From: Galdieria partita
Taxonomy: Eukaryota; Rhodophyta; Bangiophyceae; Galdieriales; Galdieriaceae
DNA: 64,000 bases
Assembly (NCBI GenBank): GCA_025991245.1
Contig: BQMJ01000027.1
Coordinates: 62,001 to 126,000, forward strand
Direction: 5' to 3'
Part shown: in pieces, positions 32,147 to 42,897 of the stretch
Layout: every line of letters starts with the position of its first letter
Position numbering within the stretch: the stretch's first letter is position 1
The notes under the pieces: model-generated
Told to the model about the DNA's origin: nothing
What the model saw: the letters and a program-made list of their open reading frames with translations, nothing else
The model's database searches: none
Program-made: the position numbers and the translations under genes

Positions 32147-32384
32147 TCATGCAGCTGGAGGAACCAGCGCTTCGAGGGCTGAACGGTCTGTTGTCTTCAA
32201 ACCCCAGTAGATTATGAGTGGAATGTAGCCATAGTGAAACGCAACCTAAGGGGAAGCAGAGCCTATAAGCAACAGATGATGACAAACAGTAAACGAATAT
32301 TCTTACTCTTAAGGTCTGAAAAGTTTTATCTCCAATTATTTGTATTGCACTACAAACGTTTTTCAAAGTTTCTCTTTTCGACAT
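32147..32384 (-). CDS. TOM7: Mitochondrial import receptor subunit TOM7
   Basis: TOM7 is a tiny tail-anchored subunit that tunes stability of the outer-membrane TOM complex. Exons 32307-32384 and 32147-32245 join to about 58 aa; the intron (61 nt) has GTAAGA and a TTAG acceptor. Sequence: MSKRETLKNVCSAIQII, GDKTFQTLR, then VAFHYGYIPLIIYWGLK, which matches the single membrane helix and flanks of TOM7 (HYGFIPLVI..G in plants, WGFIPLVIYLGFKRG in animals). The tail SALEALVPPA fits plant TOM7 endings. The protein is usually 50-75 aa, so the length fits. The gene is easy to miss because neither exon alone gives a meaningful open frame; read without splicing, exon 1 runs on into an unrelated frame. 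Confidence 0.87.
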
Positions 32385-32550
32385 GAGAAATTCAATGCGC
32401 CGCAACTACAACGCTCTTCGATCGTCTTGCTTCCATTCGCTCCTTGAGAAGAATATTGAATGCTTGCAAACTTGTTTATTGGCTTGTCTCCACAACACTT
32501 ATATAGAGATACAATAATTTATATTCTTGTTTCATTTTCACACCGTACTT

Positions 32551-33417
32551 TTATAATATAGCAAATTTACAAATAGGACATCGAGCATATCTTCTCAACC
32601 ATTTATCCACGCATAGAGAATGAAACTGATGCATACATGGAAGCACTCTTAGTTGTTCTCCATCGACGTACGTTTCTAAACAAATAGAACAAGACATTGC
32701 TGTGTCTTCATTCTCTTTAGGCGCAAAACTAGGTACGCTACTCTGCCTAGTTAGTCCTTGTGAGTCATCCTTGATTGCGCCTTTAACAGGATCTACAAAA
32801 ACATAGGACGGGATTCTTTCTATTAAATCATCTGAAGCCCCTTGAAGAAACTCTTGCAAAGCTTCTGTGCTTGGTAGTCTGTCTAATTCCAATAAAGCTT
32901 CGTAGTCTCTTTCTGTAAAGTCCCTGTCTGAAAAGGCCAGCTGTCTCAATGTACGTCGAGTTCTTGGACTTGTATTTGGGTGAAAGATATACCTAGCTAC
33001 TCTTCTCCTAGTGCTTCTTTCTGTCACTGAAGAAGGATATTTTGATGAAATATAAAACATGGTAAAGAGAAGAGTAAATCCGAAGCTTGGTGCTATCAAA
33101 GGTATGACTGCGATAGACCAAGGCGCTCCAGAATACCATAAACCATAGGAAACCAGACCAATCAACGAGAAACAAAAAAGTGCAAACAGGAACAGCATTT
33201 TGTAAGGTATATCGGAATAGTTGTCTTGAGCTGTCGATTGAGGAGGTGCTGTTGCAGGCTGCCTATTATTCCAACTTCTTATTTGAGGTTCTGAGCTAGG
33301 AACTGCACGAGTATTTGTGTTGTCTGTTGTTGTTTGTTCTCCATCTGTAGGAGACCTCCTCGAAGAATGGGGAGTTCTTCTGAACAGTTTGGTAAAGTGC
33401 TGCTTCAAGGAAGTCAT
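32551..33417 (-). CDS. Membrane-bound RING-H2 E3 ubiquitin ligase
   Basis: An intronless 288-aa protein. Two membrane helices lie at about residues 70-92 ([20 protein letters not shown]) and 97-121 ([21 protein letters not shown]). The C-terminal RING-H2 finger is complete: [32 protein letters not shown], then CPIC, giving the C3H2C3 ligand order. The N-terminal ~65 residues are polar and disordered. The arrangement (two helices, then C-terminal RING-H2) is like many plant ATL-like and vesicle-membrane E3s. The ATG at 33417 is used; the frame upstream has no ATG. It is divergent from the RagA GTPase gene, with 242 bases between starts. Substrate unknown. Confidence 0.85.
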   Translation of the reverse strand: MTSLKQHFTKLFRRTPHSSRRSPTDGEQTTTDNTNTRAVPSSEPQIRSWNNRQPATAPPQSTAQDNYSDIPYKMLFLFALFCFSLIGLVSYGLWYSGAPWSIAVIPLIAPSFGFTLLFTMFYISSKYPSSVTERSTRRRVARYIFHPNTSPRTRRTLRQLAFSDRDFTERDYEALLELDRLPSTEALQEFLQGASDDLIERIPSYVFVDPVKGAIKDDSQGLTRQSSVPSFAPKENEDTAMSCSICLETYVDGEQLRVLPCMHQFHSLCVDKWLRRYARCPICKFAIL

Positions 33418-33659
33418 ATTCAAAAACGGCTGTGGACACTTGCCATTGCGAAGTAATGCAAAATTCAGATTTGTCCATTCCAGTCATTCTTTGTTTCATA
33501 TTCTATTGAAAGAATTGTTCTTCTATGATTCATTTTGTACAATCAAGAAACACAACTTTTGCATCTTTGCATTTATCAACGATAGATTGCGGGGAAATCT
33601 TATCGTTATTGTGTAGACCTCAACTGATTAGCGTTCCATAAGCTTTATTTGTAGTTTTT

Positions 33660-34760
33660 ATGGAGCCAGACAGAATTCTTTCTAAACCTCGTTCAAGGAG
33701 AAAGGTATTGTTGATGGGTAGAAGTGGTGCTGGGAAGACTTCTATGAGGTCTATTATTTTTGCCAATTATATTCCCAGAGAAACTAGGAGACTAGGTGCC
33801 ACTATTGATATTGAACACTCGCAAATTCGTTTCTTAGGAGATTTAATGTTAAGTTTGTGGGATTGTGGAGGGTAAGCAATGAGTTGTCATTGTGTTTTAT
33901 AAGGAGAAAGTTATGGTTTCAAGGCAAGATGTGTTTTTAGATAGTTATTTGGATGCGCAGAGAGATAACATATTTAGTGAAGTTCAAGTACTTATTTATG
34001 TCTTTGATATTATGAGTACCGATGTTGAGCGAGATGGCTATTATTTTAACAGAGTCATCAGGTGCTTATGTGACGCAAGTGCAGATGCCAAGGTATATTG
34101 CCTATTTCACAAGGTTGATCTAGTTCCAGAGCATCAAAGACAGACAGTAAGTATATTTTCCTGTTGAAACTTTCTGGTAGAGTTGTATCCAAAGGTATTT
34201 GAAGAAAGACAACGTCGAGTAAAGGAAACAGTAAAGCCCTTTTCGGTCAAGTGTTTTGCAACTTCTATTTGGGACGAGACTCTGTATAAAGCTTGGAGTT
34301 TTATGATTTGTGGTCTTATTCCTCAGTTGTCCAAGTTAGATGGTGCCTTGTCAAGATTTTGTGAAATTTCTGAAGGAGATGAAGTTGTTTTATTCGAGAG
34401 AGCAACATTTCTTGTTATATCGCATGCTACTTTGCATTCTCATTCCGACGTTCATCGATTTGAGAAGATTAGTAACATAGTGAAGCGTTTCAAATTAAGT
34501 TGTAATAAGAATCAATCCCATTTTCATAGTTTGGAACTACGAAACTCTCAGTTTTTGGCAATTATTGAAAATTTTACTTCTTATACCTGTGTTCTTTATG
34601 TTTCATATCGTTCAGATATTCAATCGACTGCAGTCAAACTCAATATTCAATGTGCAAAGTCTTTGTTTGAAAAAATATTGGTGAGTTGTAGAGTTGTGGA
34701 AAGAAGAGAATTGACGAAAAACTTTGATAGGGGAATGATATGGAGCCAAGTCGTGTTTGA
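33660..34760 (+). CDS. RAGA: RagA/Gtr1-type GTPase
   Basis: Rag GTPases relay amino-acid status to TORC1 at the lysosome or vacuole. Exons 33660-33871, 33924-34146, 34195-34680 and 34731-34760 give about 316 aa, close to human RagA (313). G motifs: [36 protein letters not shown] and HKVDL. Whole blocks match human RagA with few changes: [22 protein letters not shown] and [11 protein letters not shown]. The third exon start (34195) was chosen because it aligns with RagA without a gap. The C-terminus can be read two ways: splicing a 50-nt GTGAGT intron gives a short end GNDMEPSRV, or reading through adds a tail ending at 34782. The spliced form fits the family length better. V-ATPase subunit a follows 94 bases downstream. 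Confidence 0.92.
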
Positions 34761-34854
34761 TATTGTTTTGGTGAAAATCTGAAAATTCTCAAAAGCCAAT
34801 AAACAATTCATTGAGTGGAAAATTGAAAAGTGGTGACTCCACACAGCCTTGAAA

Positions 34855-37580
34855 ATGACTAGTCTTTTTCGCTCAGTGGAAATGGTCAAAGTGCGACTTT
34901 TTATAGACCGTTCTGCAGCTAGAGCAACATTGGAAGAAATAGGAGAGCATGTAAGAAACAATGATATAGTGGACTGTTGTCTTGACAAAATATGGAAAGG
35001 GCATATTGCAACTGGAAGACCTCAACCAAAACAAGTCAGAATTTCAAAGGTCCTTTTCAAACGATATTAGAAAGTGTCTAGAGATGCAACGAAAACTAAG
35101 AGCGCTAGAAATAAACGTTGGAGAGTGTTTTCCTACCAGGTGGGAATAGCTGACTCGAGAAAACATTGTTTATAGTCATTCACTATATCTGACAGGTCTC
35201 TCAACAACGAGTCAGTTTCAAGAGAAGAATTGAATGCCATTTCGTTGGATGAGTTGGATAGACACTTGTCAAACTTGGAGGAAACTGTAGAGGAGATGAA
35301 TATGCACTGGAAATCACTGAACTCACATCGACTGCAGTTGTTGGAACACCATTATGTGTTGGTACTAGGTTCGCATCTTTTCAGGCCAGGTTAGTTGGTT
35401 TTTCATCTTGTTGTTTGTGTTGTATATATAAATGTATGCAAAAGGATATTTAAGCCTCATGAGTGAGGAAGGTAGTCATACGAATGGGTAAGTGTTTCTA
35501 AGGGGTACACGTACTTTATACTTAACAAGGAAATGCTTCAAGTGTTGTTGGGAAACTGAATCCGAATTATACCCCAGTGGATATCGAGTCACCGTTCCTT
35601 CGACTCATTGCAGGAGTTATCTCTTTGGAAGCACTTCCTGTGTTTCAAAGACTTGTATTTCGAGTGGCACGAGGCAATTGTTTATGCCGTTTTTCAGAAA
35701 TTGAGGAAACTTTTCATGACGAGGAAAAGAAGGAAAACGTTCGAAACTCTGTATTTGTTATATTTTGTCCAGGAAAGGAGTTGGGTCGCAAGATACAAAA
35801 ACTTTGTGAAACTTTTGGCGCGCACTTGTATCACTTTCCTGACGATGAGACTACACGTCGTGCGTTACTGTCACAAGTCTCGAATCGTTTGCAAGATATA
35901 GAAACTGTCGTTGGAACAACTCATTCTCAACGTCTTCAGACTCTGAGTGAGATTGGAGCAAAACTTTCTTTATGGTCAGAGAAAGTTTTAAGAGAAAAGG
36001 CAATATTTCATTGTATGAATATGTTGAATTATGACACAAGTCGTAATATATATATTGCAGAAGGTTGGACTCCCAAAGACGAACTTGAACATCTCGAATC
36101 TCTGCTTCATGAAGGTTGTAGACTTTCTCGAGCACAAGTTTCATCAGTATTGGAACATCGCATATCAGATAATGCTCCTCCAACCTATTTTAGAACAAAC
36201 AAGTTTACTTTAGTTTTTCAGAATATCGTTGAATCCTATGGGGTTGCTTCTTATCGAGAGTTGAATCCTGCATGTTTTACTATTATAACCTTCCCTTTTC
36301 TTTTTGCAGTTATGTTTGGTGATGTTGGACATGGCTTGTTGATGTGTTTATTTGCCTTGTATTTGATTCTTTTCGAAAAGAAACTTGGAAGGAAACCTTT
36401 GAATGAAATATTGCAGTTTTGTTATGATGGTCGTTATATCATATTCCTTATGGGCGTGTTTTCGTTATATACCGGTTTCATATACAACGAATTTTTCGGA
36501 GTGGCTATGAATCTATTTGGTTCTCGATGGAAGTTTAATTCTTCGTCCAACTTTGCTTGTGGTATTGATAATTGTGCAGACCCTTCTCAGTCTTTACCTC
36601 CAAGGAACATTTATCCTATTGGTTTTGATCCAATATGGAGTCAAGCTTTGAACGGTTTGACGTTTTTCAATTCTTACAAAATGAAGTTGAGCATTGTCTT
36701 GGGAGTCTTTCAAATGGTGATGGGCATATTTTTGTCCTATTTGAATGCGCGATATTTTCAGAGAAGTTTGGATATCTATTATGTTTTTCTACCTCAAATG
36801 ATATTTATGAATGCCATTTTTGGATACTTGGTCATTCTTATCTTTGTGAAGTGGTCTATTGATTGGAATTCTAGTACTTGCCTGTCCAATCCGTCATGCA
36901 GTCCTCCTGACTTGAAACAGATTCTCATTGGTATGTTTATGAACCCAGGTTATCTTCCGTTTCAACTATTTCGTGGTCAAAAGATTGTACAAATTCTACT
37001 ATTGGTTTGTGCCATAATATCTGTTCCATGGATGCTGTTACCGAAGCCTTTGATTCTTCGCAAAAGATACAAGAGTTTACAAAATAATCAACCATTTGTG
37101 AGTAGAGAATTTCGACATGTTGATAATGGAATGAATGGAAATTTGAATACCGATCATTCTTCCGCACCTGAAGAAGAAGAAAAGAGCAATGGGTCATCTC
37201 GTGTTGGAAAGGAAGAAGAGGATTTTGGAGAAATTTTTGTTCATCAAATGATTCACACCATTGAGTTTGTATTAGGAGCTGTGAGTAATACAGCGAGTTA
37301 TTTACGATTATGGGCATTAAGTTTAGCACATTCTGAACTTAGTCAAGTATTCTTAGAAAAGGTTTTGTATGGTGCAATGGCTTTGAACAATTCTTTTGCT
37401 GTGTTTGTGGGGTTTCTAGTGTGGTTTGGACTTACGATTGGTGTGTTGTGTTTGATGGAGTCGTTGTCTGCATTTCTACATGCACTTCGACTTCACTGGG
37501 TGGAGTTTCAAAATAAGTTTTATAATCTTCAAGGTGATGGTAGAAAATTTGTCCCTTTTAGTTTGAAGACTACAACATGA
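34855..37580 (+). CDS. VHA-a: V-type proton ATPase subunit a (Vo sector)
   Basis: Subunit a forms the proton half-channels of the vacuolar ATPase and its cytosolic arm links V1 to Vo. Five exons (34855-34950, 35000-35139, 35196-35389, 35445-35487, 35543-37580) give about 836 aa, the usual length. The N-terminal domain begins [14 protein letters not shown] and continues [19 protein letters not shown] across the first intron, as in other a subunits (LGKVQFRDLN...FQR). The C-terminal half has about eight membrane helices, with the essential channel arginine in [18 protein letters not shown]. The fourth exon encodes only 14-15 residues and was placed by phase. An acidic, poorly conserved cytosolic loop ([10 protein letters not shown]) precedes the last helices. 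The next gene starts 22 bases after its stop. Confidence 0.94.
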
Positions 37581-37602
37581 TGTATTTTATGTTCCCATAA
37601 AG

Positions 37603-40122
37603 ATGAAAATGGAAATCAAAGAAATTTCAATGGAAACCCGACAGCATGTTGTGAACCCTTCAAGCAAAAATGTTCTTATAACGAGTGCACTTCCATATGT
37701 CAACAACGTTCCTCATCTTGGCAATCTGGTGGGTTGTGTGTTATCAGCCGATGTATATGCACGTTTTGTTCGCCAACGAAAGGAAAATGTTTTATATGTT
37801 TGTGGTACCGACGAATACGGCACGGCGACAGAGACAAAGGCACTTTCAGAAGGCGTTTCCCCAAGAGAAATATGTGACAAGTTTTTCAAGTTACACAAAG
37901 ACATATACGATTGGTTTGATATCCGCTTTGACTATTTTGGAAGAACTTCCACTCCACTTCAAACAGAAATATGTCAACAAATATTTTGGGATATTTTTCA
38001 CAACGGTTATGTTGTGGAAGAAAGTTTGGAACAACTATTTTGTGAGTCGTGTGACCGCTTTTTAGCGGATAGATATATCACGGGAACTTGTCCTATGTGT
38101 GGCTTTGAAGACGCTCGAGGAGACCAATGCGATAACTGTGGTCGGTTGTTGAATCCGACAGATCTATTGAGCGCTCGTTGTTCATTGTGTAAGAGCGCAC
38201 CCGTGTTGAGGAAAAGTGACCATTTATTTCTGGATTTACCTGCTTTGAAGGATGAGTTGGAAAAGTGGATAGAGGCGTCATCCGTCAAAGGTGACTGGAG
38301 CTACAATGCCATTCATAGTACCCATAAGTGGTTGACTGAAGGTCTCAAGAAGCGATGCATAACGAGAGATTTGAAATGGGGAACACCCGTTCCGTTGGAG
38401 AAATATAAAGACAAGGTAAACAAACCGTTGAATAGAAGAAGCTTGTGCAATTGACTGCAAAGGATGATGATAGGTATTTTATGTTTGGTTCGATGCACCG
38501 ATTGGATATCTTTCTATAACAGCTAATTATACGAGTGCTTGGAAAGATTGGTGGCAGAATCCAGAAAATGTCACGCTGGTCCAGTTTATGGGAAAAGATA
38601 ACGTTCCCTTTCATACCGTCATATTTCCAGCCACTTTGATTGGCACGAAACGAAAATGGACTATGCTTCATCATATTTCGGTAACCGATTATCTCAACTA
38701 TGAAGATGGAAAGTTTTCAAAGAGTCGAGGTATTGGAGTATTTGGAAACGATGCCAAGGACACAGGCATTGCAACGGAAGTATGGCGCTATTATTTGTTG
38801 GTCAATCGACCAGAAAATGCGGATACCGTATTTTCTTGGGATGACTTTGCTGCCAAGAATAATAATGAACTTTTGGCAAACTTGGGAAACTTTGTGAATC
38901 GAACGATTGCATTCCTCAATAGTTATTTTGAAGCACGAGTGCCCGAATATGAGTTGCAAGAATTGGACAAGAGGTATATCCAACAGGTAGATGATGAACT
39001 GCAAAACTATTTGCAGACGATGGAAAAAGTGTCATTGAAGAATGGATTGAGAATAGCAATGACCATCTCACGTTTAGGAAATGTGTATTTGCAGGCAAGT
39101 CATGTTTTCTATAGCATTTGAACATTGTACGCATGTTTTGTGAAATATATAGGAAACTTCTCCATGGAAGTTGATAAAAAGTGATAAGAAGAGAGCAGCT
39201 ACCGTTTTGCTAGTGGCTGTGAATATTTGTCGTCTATTGGCAGTTATATTGGAACCCTTTATGGGGGCTGTGTTTTCTCGAAAAATATTTGCACAATTGA
39301 ATATTCCACATACCGATGAGACCAACTATATACCAGATAACTTTCATCTTCATCTTGTGGAACCTGGACATGTAGTTGGTAAACCATTTCTGTTGTTTTC
39401 CAAGATCACGACAGAACAAGCTTCACAATTGCGAGAGAAGTTCGCTGGTGGACAATTGAAGGAAACTGGTCTTGTGCAAGCCAATGAAGAAGAAGAAATA
39501 TTGGAAATGCGCGTGGGTCGTATAGTACAAGTTGAACAACATCCCGACTCTAGTCACTTGTATATATGCCAAGTTGATTTAGGTGAATGGGGTGGAGTCA
39601 AGCAAGTGGTGGCTGGAATTCGAAACTATTTTACAAAGGATGATTTGTTGAATCGTATCGTCATTGTTGTGTGTAATTTGAAGCCTGTTTGTTTGGCAGG
39701 TGTTGAGAGTCAAGGAATGATATTGACAGCTGAAAAGAAAGGAAGGCTACATCTACTGTCATGTGGTGGAAGACAATGCGATATTCACAACGATCATACG
39801 GTTGGTGTGGCAAAGGAGCAACAGGATGATGCGAAGAATGTTGTAGGTAGGTAACAACGTTGACAACAAGTGATGACGCTGAGAGAAATGCGGTATAGGA
39901 ACAGCTGAACTTCCCGAGCTCGGTACTTTGGTGAAGATAAACCATGCAACCCTTTCCAAGACGCCGTTTCCCCTATTGGACAGAAAGGCATTCCAAAACG
40001 CAAGCAAGTTGCTGAGAATAGATGCTCAAGGAGATGTGGTGTATAATAACAAGTACAAGTTGATGGCAGGGACGCAAGTTGTTCACGGTAGCGGTGCACA
40101 AGAAAACGCAAAGATTCGCTAA
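37603..40122 (+). CDS. MARS: Methionyl-tRNA synthetase with C-terminal EMAPII-type tRNA-binding domain
   Basis: Charges tRNA-Met in the cytosol. Exons 37603-38415, 38474-39094, 39153-39846 and 39899-40122 give about 783 aa. Class I motifs: [14 protein letters not shown] (HIGH-type) and KFSKSRG (KMSKS-type). The zinc-binding knuckles are present as CESC, CPMC, CDNC and CSLC. The anticodon-binding helical domain follows ([14 protein letters not shown]). The C-terminus is an EMAPII/Arc1p-like OB fold ([51 protein letters not shown]) with its extra EMAPII lobe ([13 protein letters not shown]). The second intron has a GC donor (TGCAG|GCAAGT). No targeting peptide is seen, so it is read as cytosolic. 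Plant cytosolic MetRS has the same layout. Confidence 0.95.
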
Positions 40123-40921
40123 AACTTTTGTTATTTCAAATACAGTAAATGAATCCAATCGGTTTATACAAAATGGGGTTGATATTATTGAAAAAATGTA
40201 CACTAGAAAAAGTAGCTTGATTCACTCGGCCGATGTCTTCCAATCACTGTGGGGCGCCAGTAGAGAAAATACACTATGAGCAGGTGGCAAGTCAAGCATG
40301 GGTTGGTCCTCCGGGATGGTTAATAGGTCTATATCTATCGGCTGTCTGGAGAAGCCTTGCCATTCCGTACTCGATGAGATGAGCGGAAATGGTTCGTCGT
40401 CCTTGCGTTTGCTACACTTTTTTATTCTCCGTCGCGTGTAACATGAATCATTCAGGGGTTTGTTGAATAACCAAGGCCTGTTCACCGTGTTACAATACGA
40501 TGGAGGCGAGTGCATCCTTTGACAAAATTCACCACCGCGCGTCCATAGAAAAACTGGAGGACAACGATTCCACCGATGCCAAATGGATTCACGTCGAATC
40601 GTTTGGCGCCAAAAAGACAAATGTGCCTATTTCTAACAGCCGTTGGTTCTCCTCTACGTGGCTCGTTGAGTATCAAGCACTGGGGAACCGTCCACAGTTG
40701 TTGGGTGGGTAGTACATATACGTACTGGGTTTCCATTGAGTGTGTATGTACGCAGCAAACTCGATGACTAAATAAATAGGGAAAGTGATAAACTAAAAGC
40801 AGCAACCGTTGAGTTTACCCATAGCAAGTTGTCGTATTGTTGTTACATGAAAGTCTTGGAAATAATCATCAACTCGTAACCGTGCTAGCTTTATGGTTAG
40901 GCTACTCGTGAGTGTATTCGT
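40123..40921. other. Intergenic with weakly supported small open frames
   Basis: About 800 bases between the MetRS stop and the DAD1 stop. Two divergent small frames overlap here by 16 bases: a minus-strand frame at 40222-40515 (listed separately) and a plus-strand frame at 40500-40712 (MEASASFDKIHHRASIEKL and onward, 70 aa). Neither matches a family I know. Both have a proper ATG. Confidence 0.4.
40222..40515 (-). CDS. Hypothetical small protein, weak support
   Basis: An ATG-started frame of about 97 codons. The N-terminal half is basic (CYTRRRIKKCSKRKDDEPF); the C-terminal half looks protein-like and acidic (DIDLLTIPEDQPMLDLPPAH, ending SDWKTSAE). No domain is recognised and no intron is needed. 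It lies in a short gap between MetRS and DAD1, and could equally be chance. Support is composition only. Confidence 0.3.
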   Translation of the reverse strand: MHSPPSYCNTVNRPWLFNKPLNDSCYTRRRIKKCSKRKDDEPFPLISSSTEWQGFSRQPIDIDLLTIPEDQPMLDLPPAHSVFSLLAPHSDWKTSAE

Positions 40922-41378
40922 TCATCCAATAAAGTTGATAACAGCAATATGCAAGATCAAGTTACAAAACAACCACTCTGCAAACGCACGGGCAGGGTTG
41001 AACTTTTGCCATCGGTTCAAAGGATTTTGGTTATGAGGATTCATTTGCATCCTCAAACAAACTGCATAGAGTGAGGAAATATACAGAGTGTAAACCACGG
41101 TGTGTGGATGGGATACATACCTGTCAACACAAAAACTCCCATACAAGAAAAAAAGCCAGCTAAGAAGGCGTTGAAAGGAAACGTCCCGACGAGCAAGGCG
41201 TAAACAAACTGTATAGCAGCGGTAAAGGCAACATACAAAAGAAACGCATCGATAACCTAAAACTCGATGTGAAACTCTTCCCTTGGAACCAACTTCCCCA
41301 ACGAACCTTTAAGTGGTAAGGAACCGTGCTCTTGTAGTGAACAATGAGTCGTTTGCCTGCTTCGGAGATGGAAATCAT
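40922..41378 (-). CDS. DAD1: DAD1, oligosaccharyltransferase subunit
   Basis: DAD1/Ost2 is an ER membrane subunit of the N-glycosylation complex. Exons 41307-41378, 41121-41256 and 40922-41061 give about 115 aa (human 113). The sequence follows the family closely: [53 protein letters not shown] and [20 protein letters not shown] ending in FIG. Three membrane helices are expected. All exon junctions were fixed by this alignment; the first donor is GTTCGT, less usual than GTAAGT. Upstream of exon 1 lies the P450 gene, whose stop is 91 bases away on the same strand. Confidence 0.95.
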
Positions 41379-41469
41379 TGAGCAACAAAATAGGGTGGCG
41401 GAGCAAGTAAATTTGACATCTTTGTATCACCACCACAACAAGAGAACCACTTTTAATAGTTACAGAAGA

Positions 41470-42897
41470 TTAGATTACCTCCATTCCTGCTAATCTTCTC
41501 TTCCATAAATAATAAATACGACATGAACAAGAAGGCCTTTTAATTCCAACTGCCTGCGATTCTTTCATCTTGGGTATGGGGTCCACAAGTTGTACATCAT
41601 ACAAATAAAATACTAATGCAGTCAACAACACTATCTCAACCATGGCAAATAATTGACCAGGGCACTTGTAAAATCCGCCTCCAAATGTAAAGAGATCCTT
41701 ATCGAACAATGCATTAGGATGCGTCCCTAGCTTCTGAAAACGATCAGGAACAAAGTCTTCACTTTTTGGAAAAACGGTAGTTTCACGATGTGAAGCAGCA
41801 GGAGAGATACACAAATAGTCTCCTTTTCTTATAGTGAATTCCCGAAACTGCATAGGTTCTAATACTTTTCGAATATCTACGACAGAAGCACAAAGCCTCA
41901 ATGTTTCCGACACACAATAAGCTGTAAATGGCAAGTGACTGAAAATCCATTCCACTGAAAGCTCCGTTTTCGACGATAATAACAGTGGACAAGTTTGTTC
42001 TACTTCTGCAAGGACTTTGACCTTTACCTTTTCGTCTGCTAAAATATGAATCAATGTCCAAAAGGAAGCAGAAGAAGCATTCGACCAAGTTGCCCATAAC
42101 GCAGTCAATAACAAACTTGGAACATTGCCATCATTTCCATAAGCTTCCGTTAACTTGTAAATAGGTGCGTTCTTTGCGTACTTCCAGTTTTGAGAGATGG
42201 TTTCCAACAATCTTTTTCTTGAAGTTACAAATGGTCGCAACAGAAAGTGAGGTAACATTGGAGTTGCTGCAAGTTCAAACCAATCATCAAAATCAACAAA
42301 GTCTTTGAAAAGGGAAGGTGAAGCATTTGCAAATTCATCGCCAAAGATGACTCGAAGCGAGGCGTCGGATAGTGTTTTTGTCAACAAATGATAGGCATCT
42401 CCTTCACTCTCCTTTCCCCAAACGGTACGAAAGGACAACAAATATTGGTTTATCAGTTTTTGCGCTAACTGCGGTATATGCTTTGCACCAAGTTCACTCC
42501 GAAGTGCAGTTAGTAGTGATCTGTGTGCTAGTGAAAAGTCTTTCTTGGACATTCCAAATATGCGACAAGTAAAAGGTTCCACCCCCGCAGTGAAACTTAT
42601 GAGAGAAGGGGATCCATTGAAGAAAGATTGACGTAATTCTTGAGCAGGAGCGAATATAAAAGTCATTCTTCTTCCAGGCAATAACACCGTAAAGACATCT
42701 CCATAACGCTGTCTACAAGCTTGCAGAAACTTCAAGGGATTCTTCCCAAACTCTAAAGCACTCCCAATCAGAGGCAGACCTTTACATATAGGAGGATACG
42801 GGTGGCCAGCTTTGCTTCCCAACCACCCATTATGCCTCACAAGATATATCACAAACAGCAATAAGATAAACAGCACAAACAATCCAAACGACATCAC
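41470..42897 (-). CDS. Cytochrome P450, CYP7/CYP8-like (sterol-type) monooxygenase
   Basis: An intronless 475-aa microsomal P450. An N-terminal membrane anchor (LFVLFILLLFVIYLV) is followed by a proline-rich hinge (PYPPICKGLPLIG). The I-helix reads LLTALWATWSNASSASFWTL, which lacks the usual acid-threonine pair and instead resembles the ALWAS..NT.PA.FW pattern of CYP7/CYP8 enzymes (sterol 7-alpha-hydroxylase, prostacyclin synthase). The ExxR motif is SETLRL and the heme loop is FGGGFYKCPGQLFA with the cysteine ligand. CYP51 was considered because it is universal in sterol makers, but its signature threonine/histidine I-helix is missing. The substrate is likely lipid or sterol, inferred from family resemblance only. 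Confidence 0.85.
   Translation of the reverse strand: MMSFGLFVLFILLLFVIYLVRHNGWLGSKAGHPYPPICKGLPLIGSALEFGKNPLKFLQACRQRYGDVFTVLLPGRRMTFIFAPAQELRQSFFNGSPSLISFTAGVEPFTCRIFGMSKKDFSLAHRSLLTALRSELGAKHIPQLAQKLINQYLLSFRTVWGKESEGDAYHLLTKTLSDASLRVIFGDEFANASPSLFKDFVDFDDWFELAATPMLPHFLLRPFVTSRKRLLETISQNWKYAKNAPIYKLTEAYGNDGNVPSLLLTALWATWSNASSASFWTLIHILADEKVKVKVLAEVEQTCPLLLSSKTELSVEWIFSHLPFTAYCVSETLRLCASVVDIRKVLEPMQFREFTIRKGDYLCISPAASHRETTVFPKSEDFVPDRFQKLGTHPNALFDKDLFTFGGGFYKCPGQLFAMVEIVLLTALVFYLYDVQLVDPIPKMKESQAVGIKRPSCSCRIYYLWKRRLAGMEVI

Noticed and set aside
37603-38454. Mitochondrial or plastid MetRS
   Set aside because: The N-terminus is short and acidic without a targeting peptide, and the EMAPII-type C-terminus fits the cytosolic plant-type enzyme.
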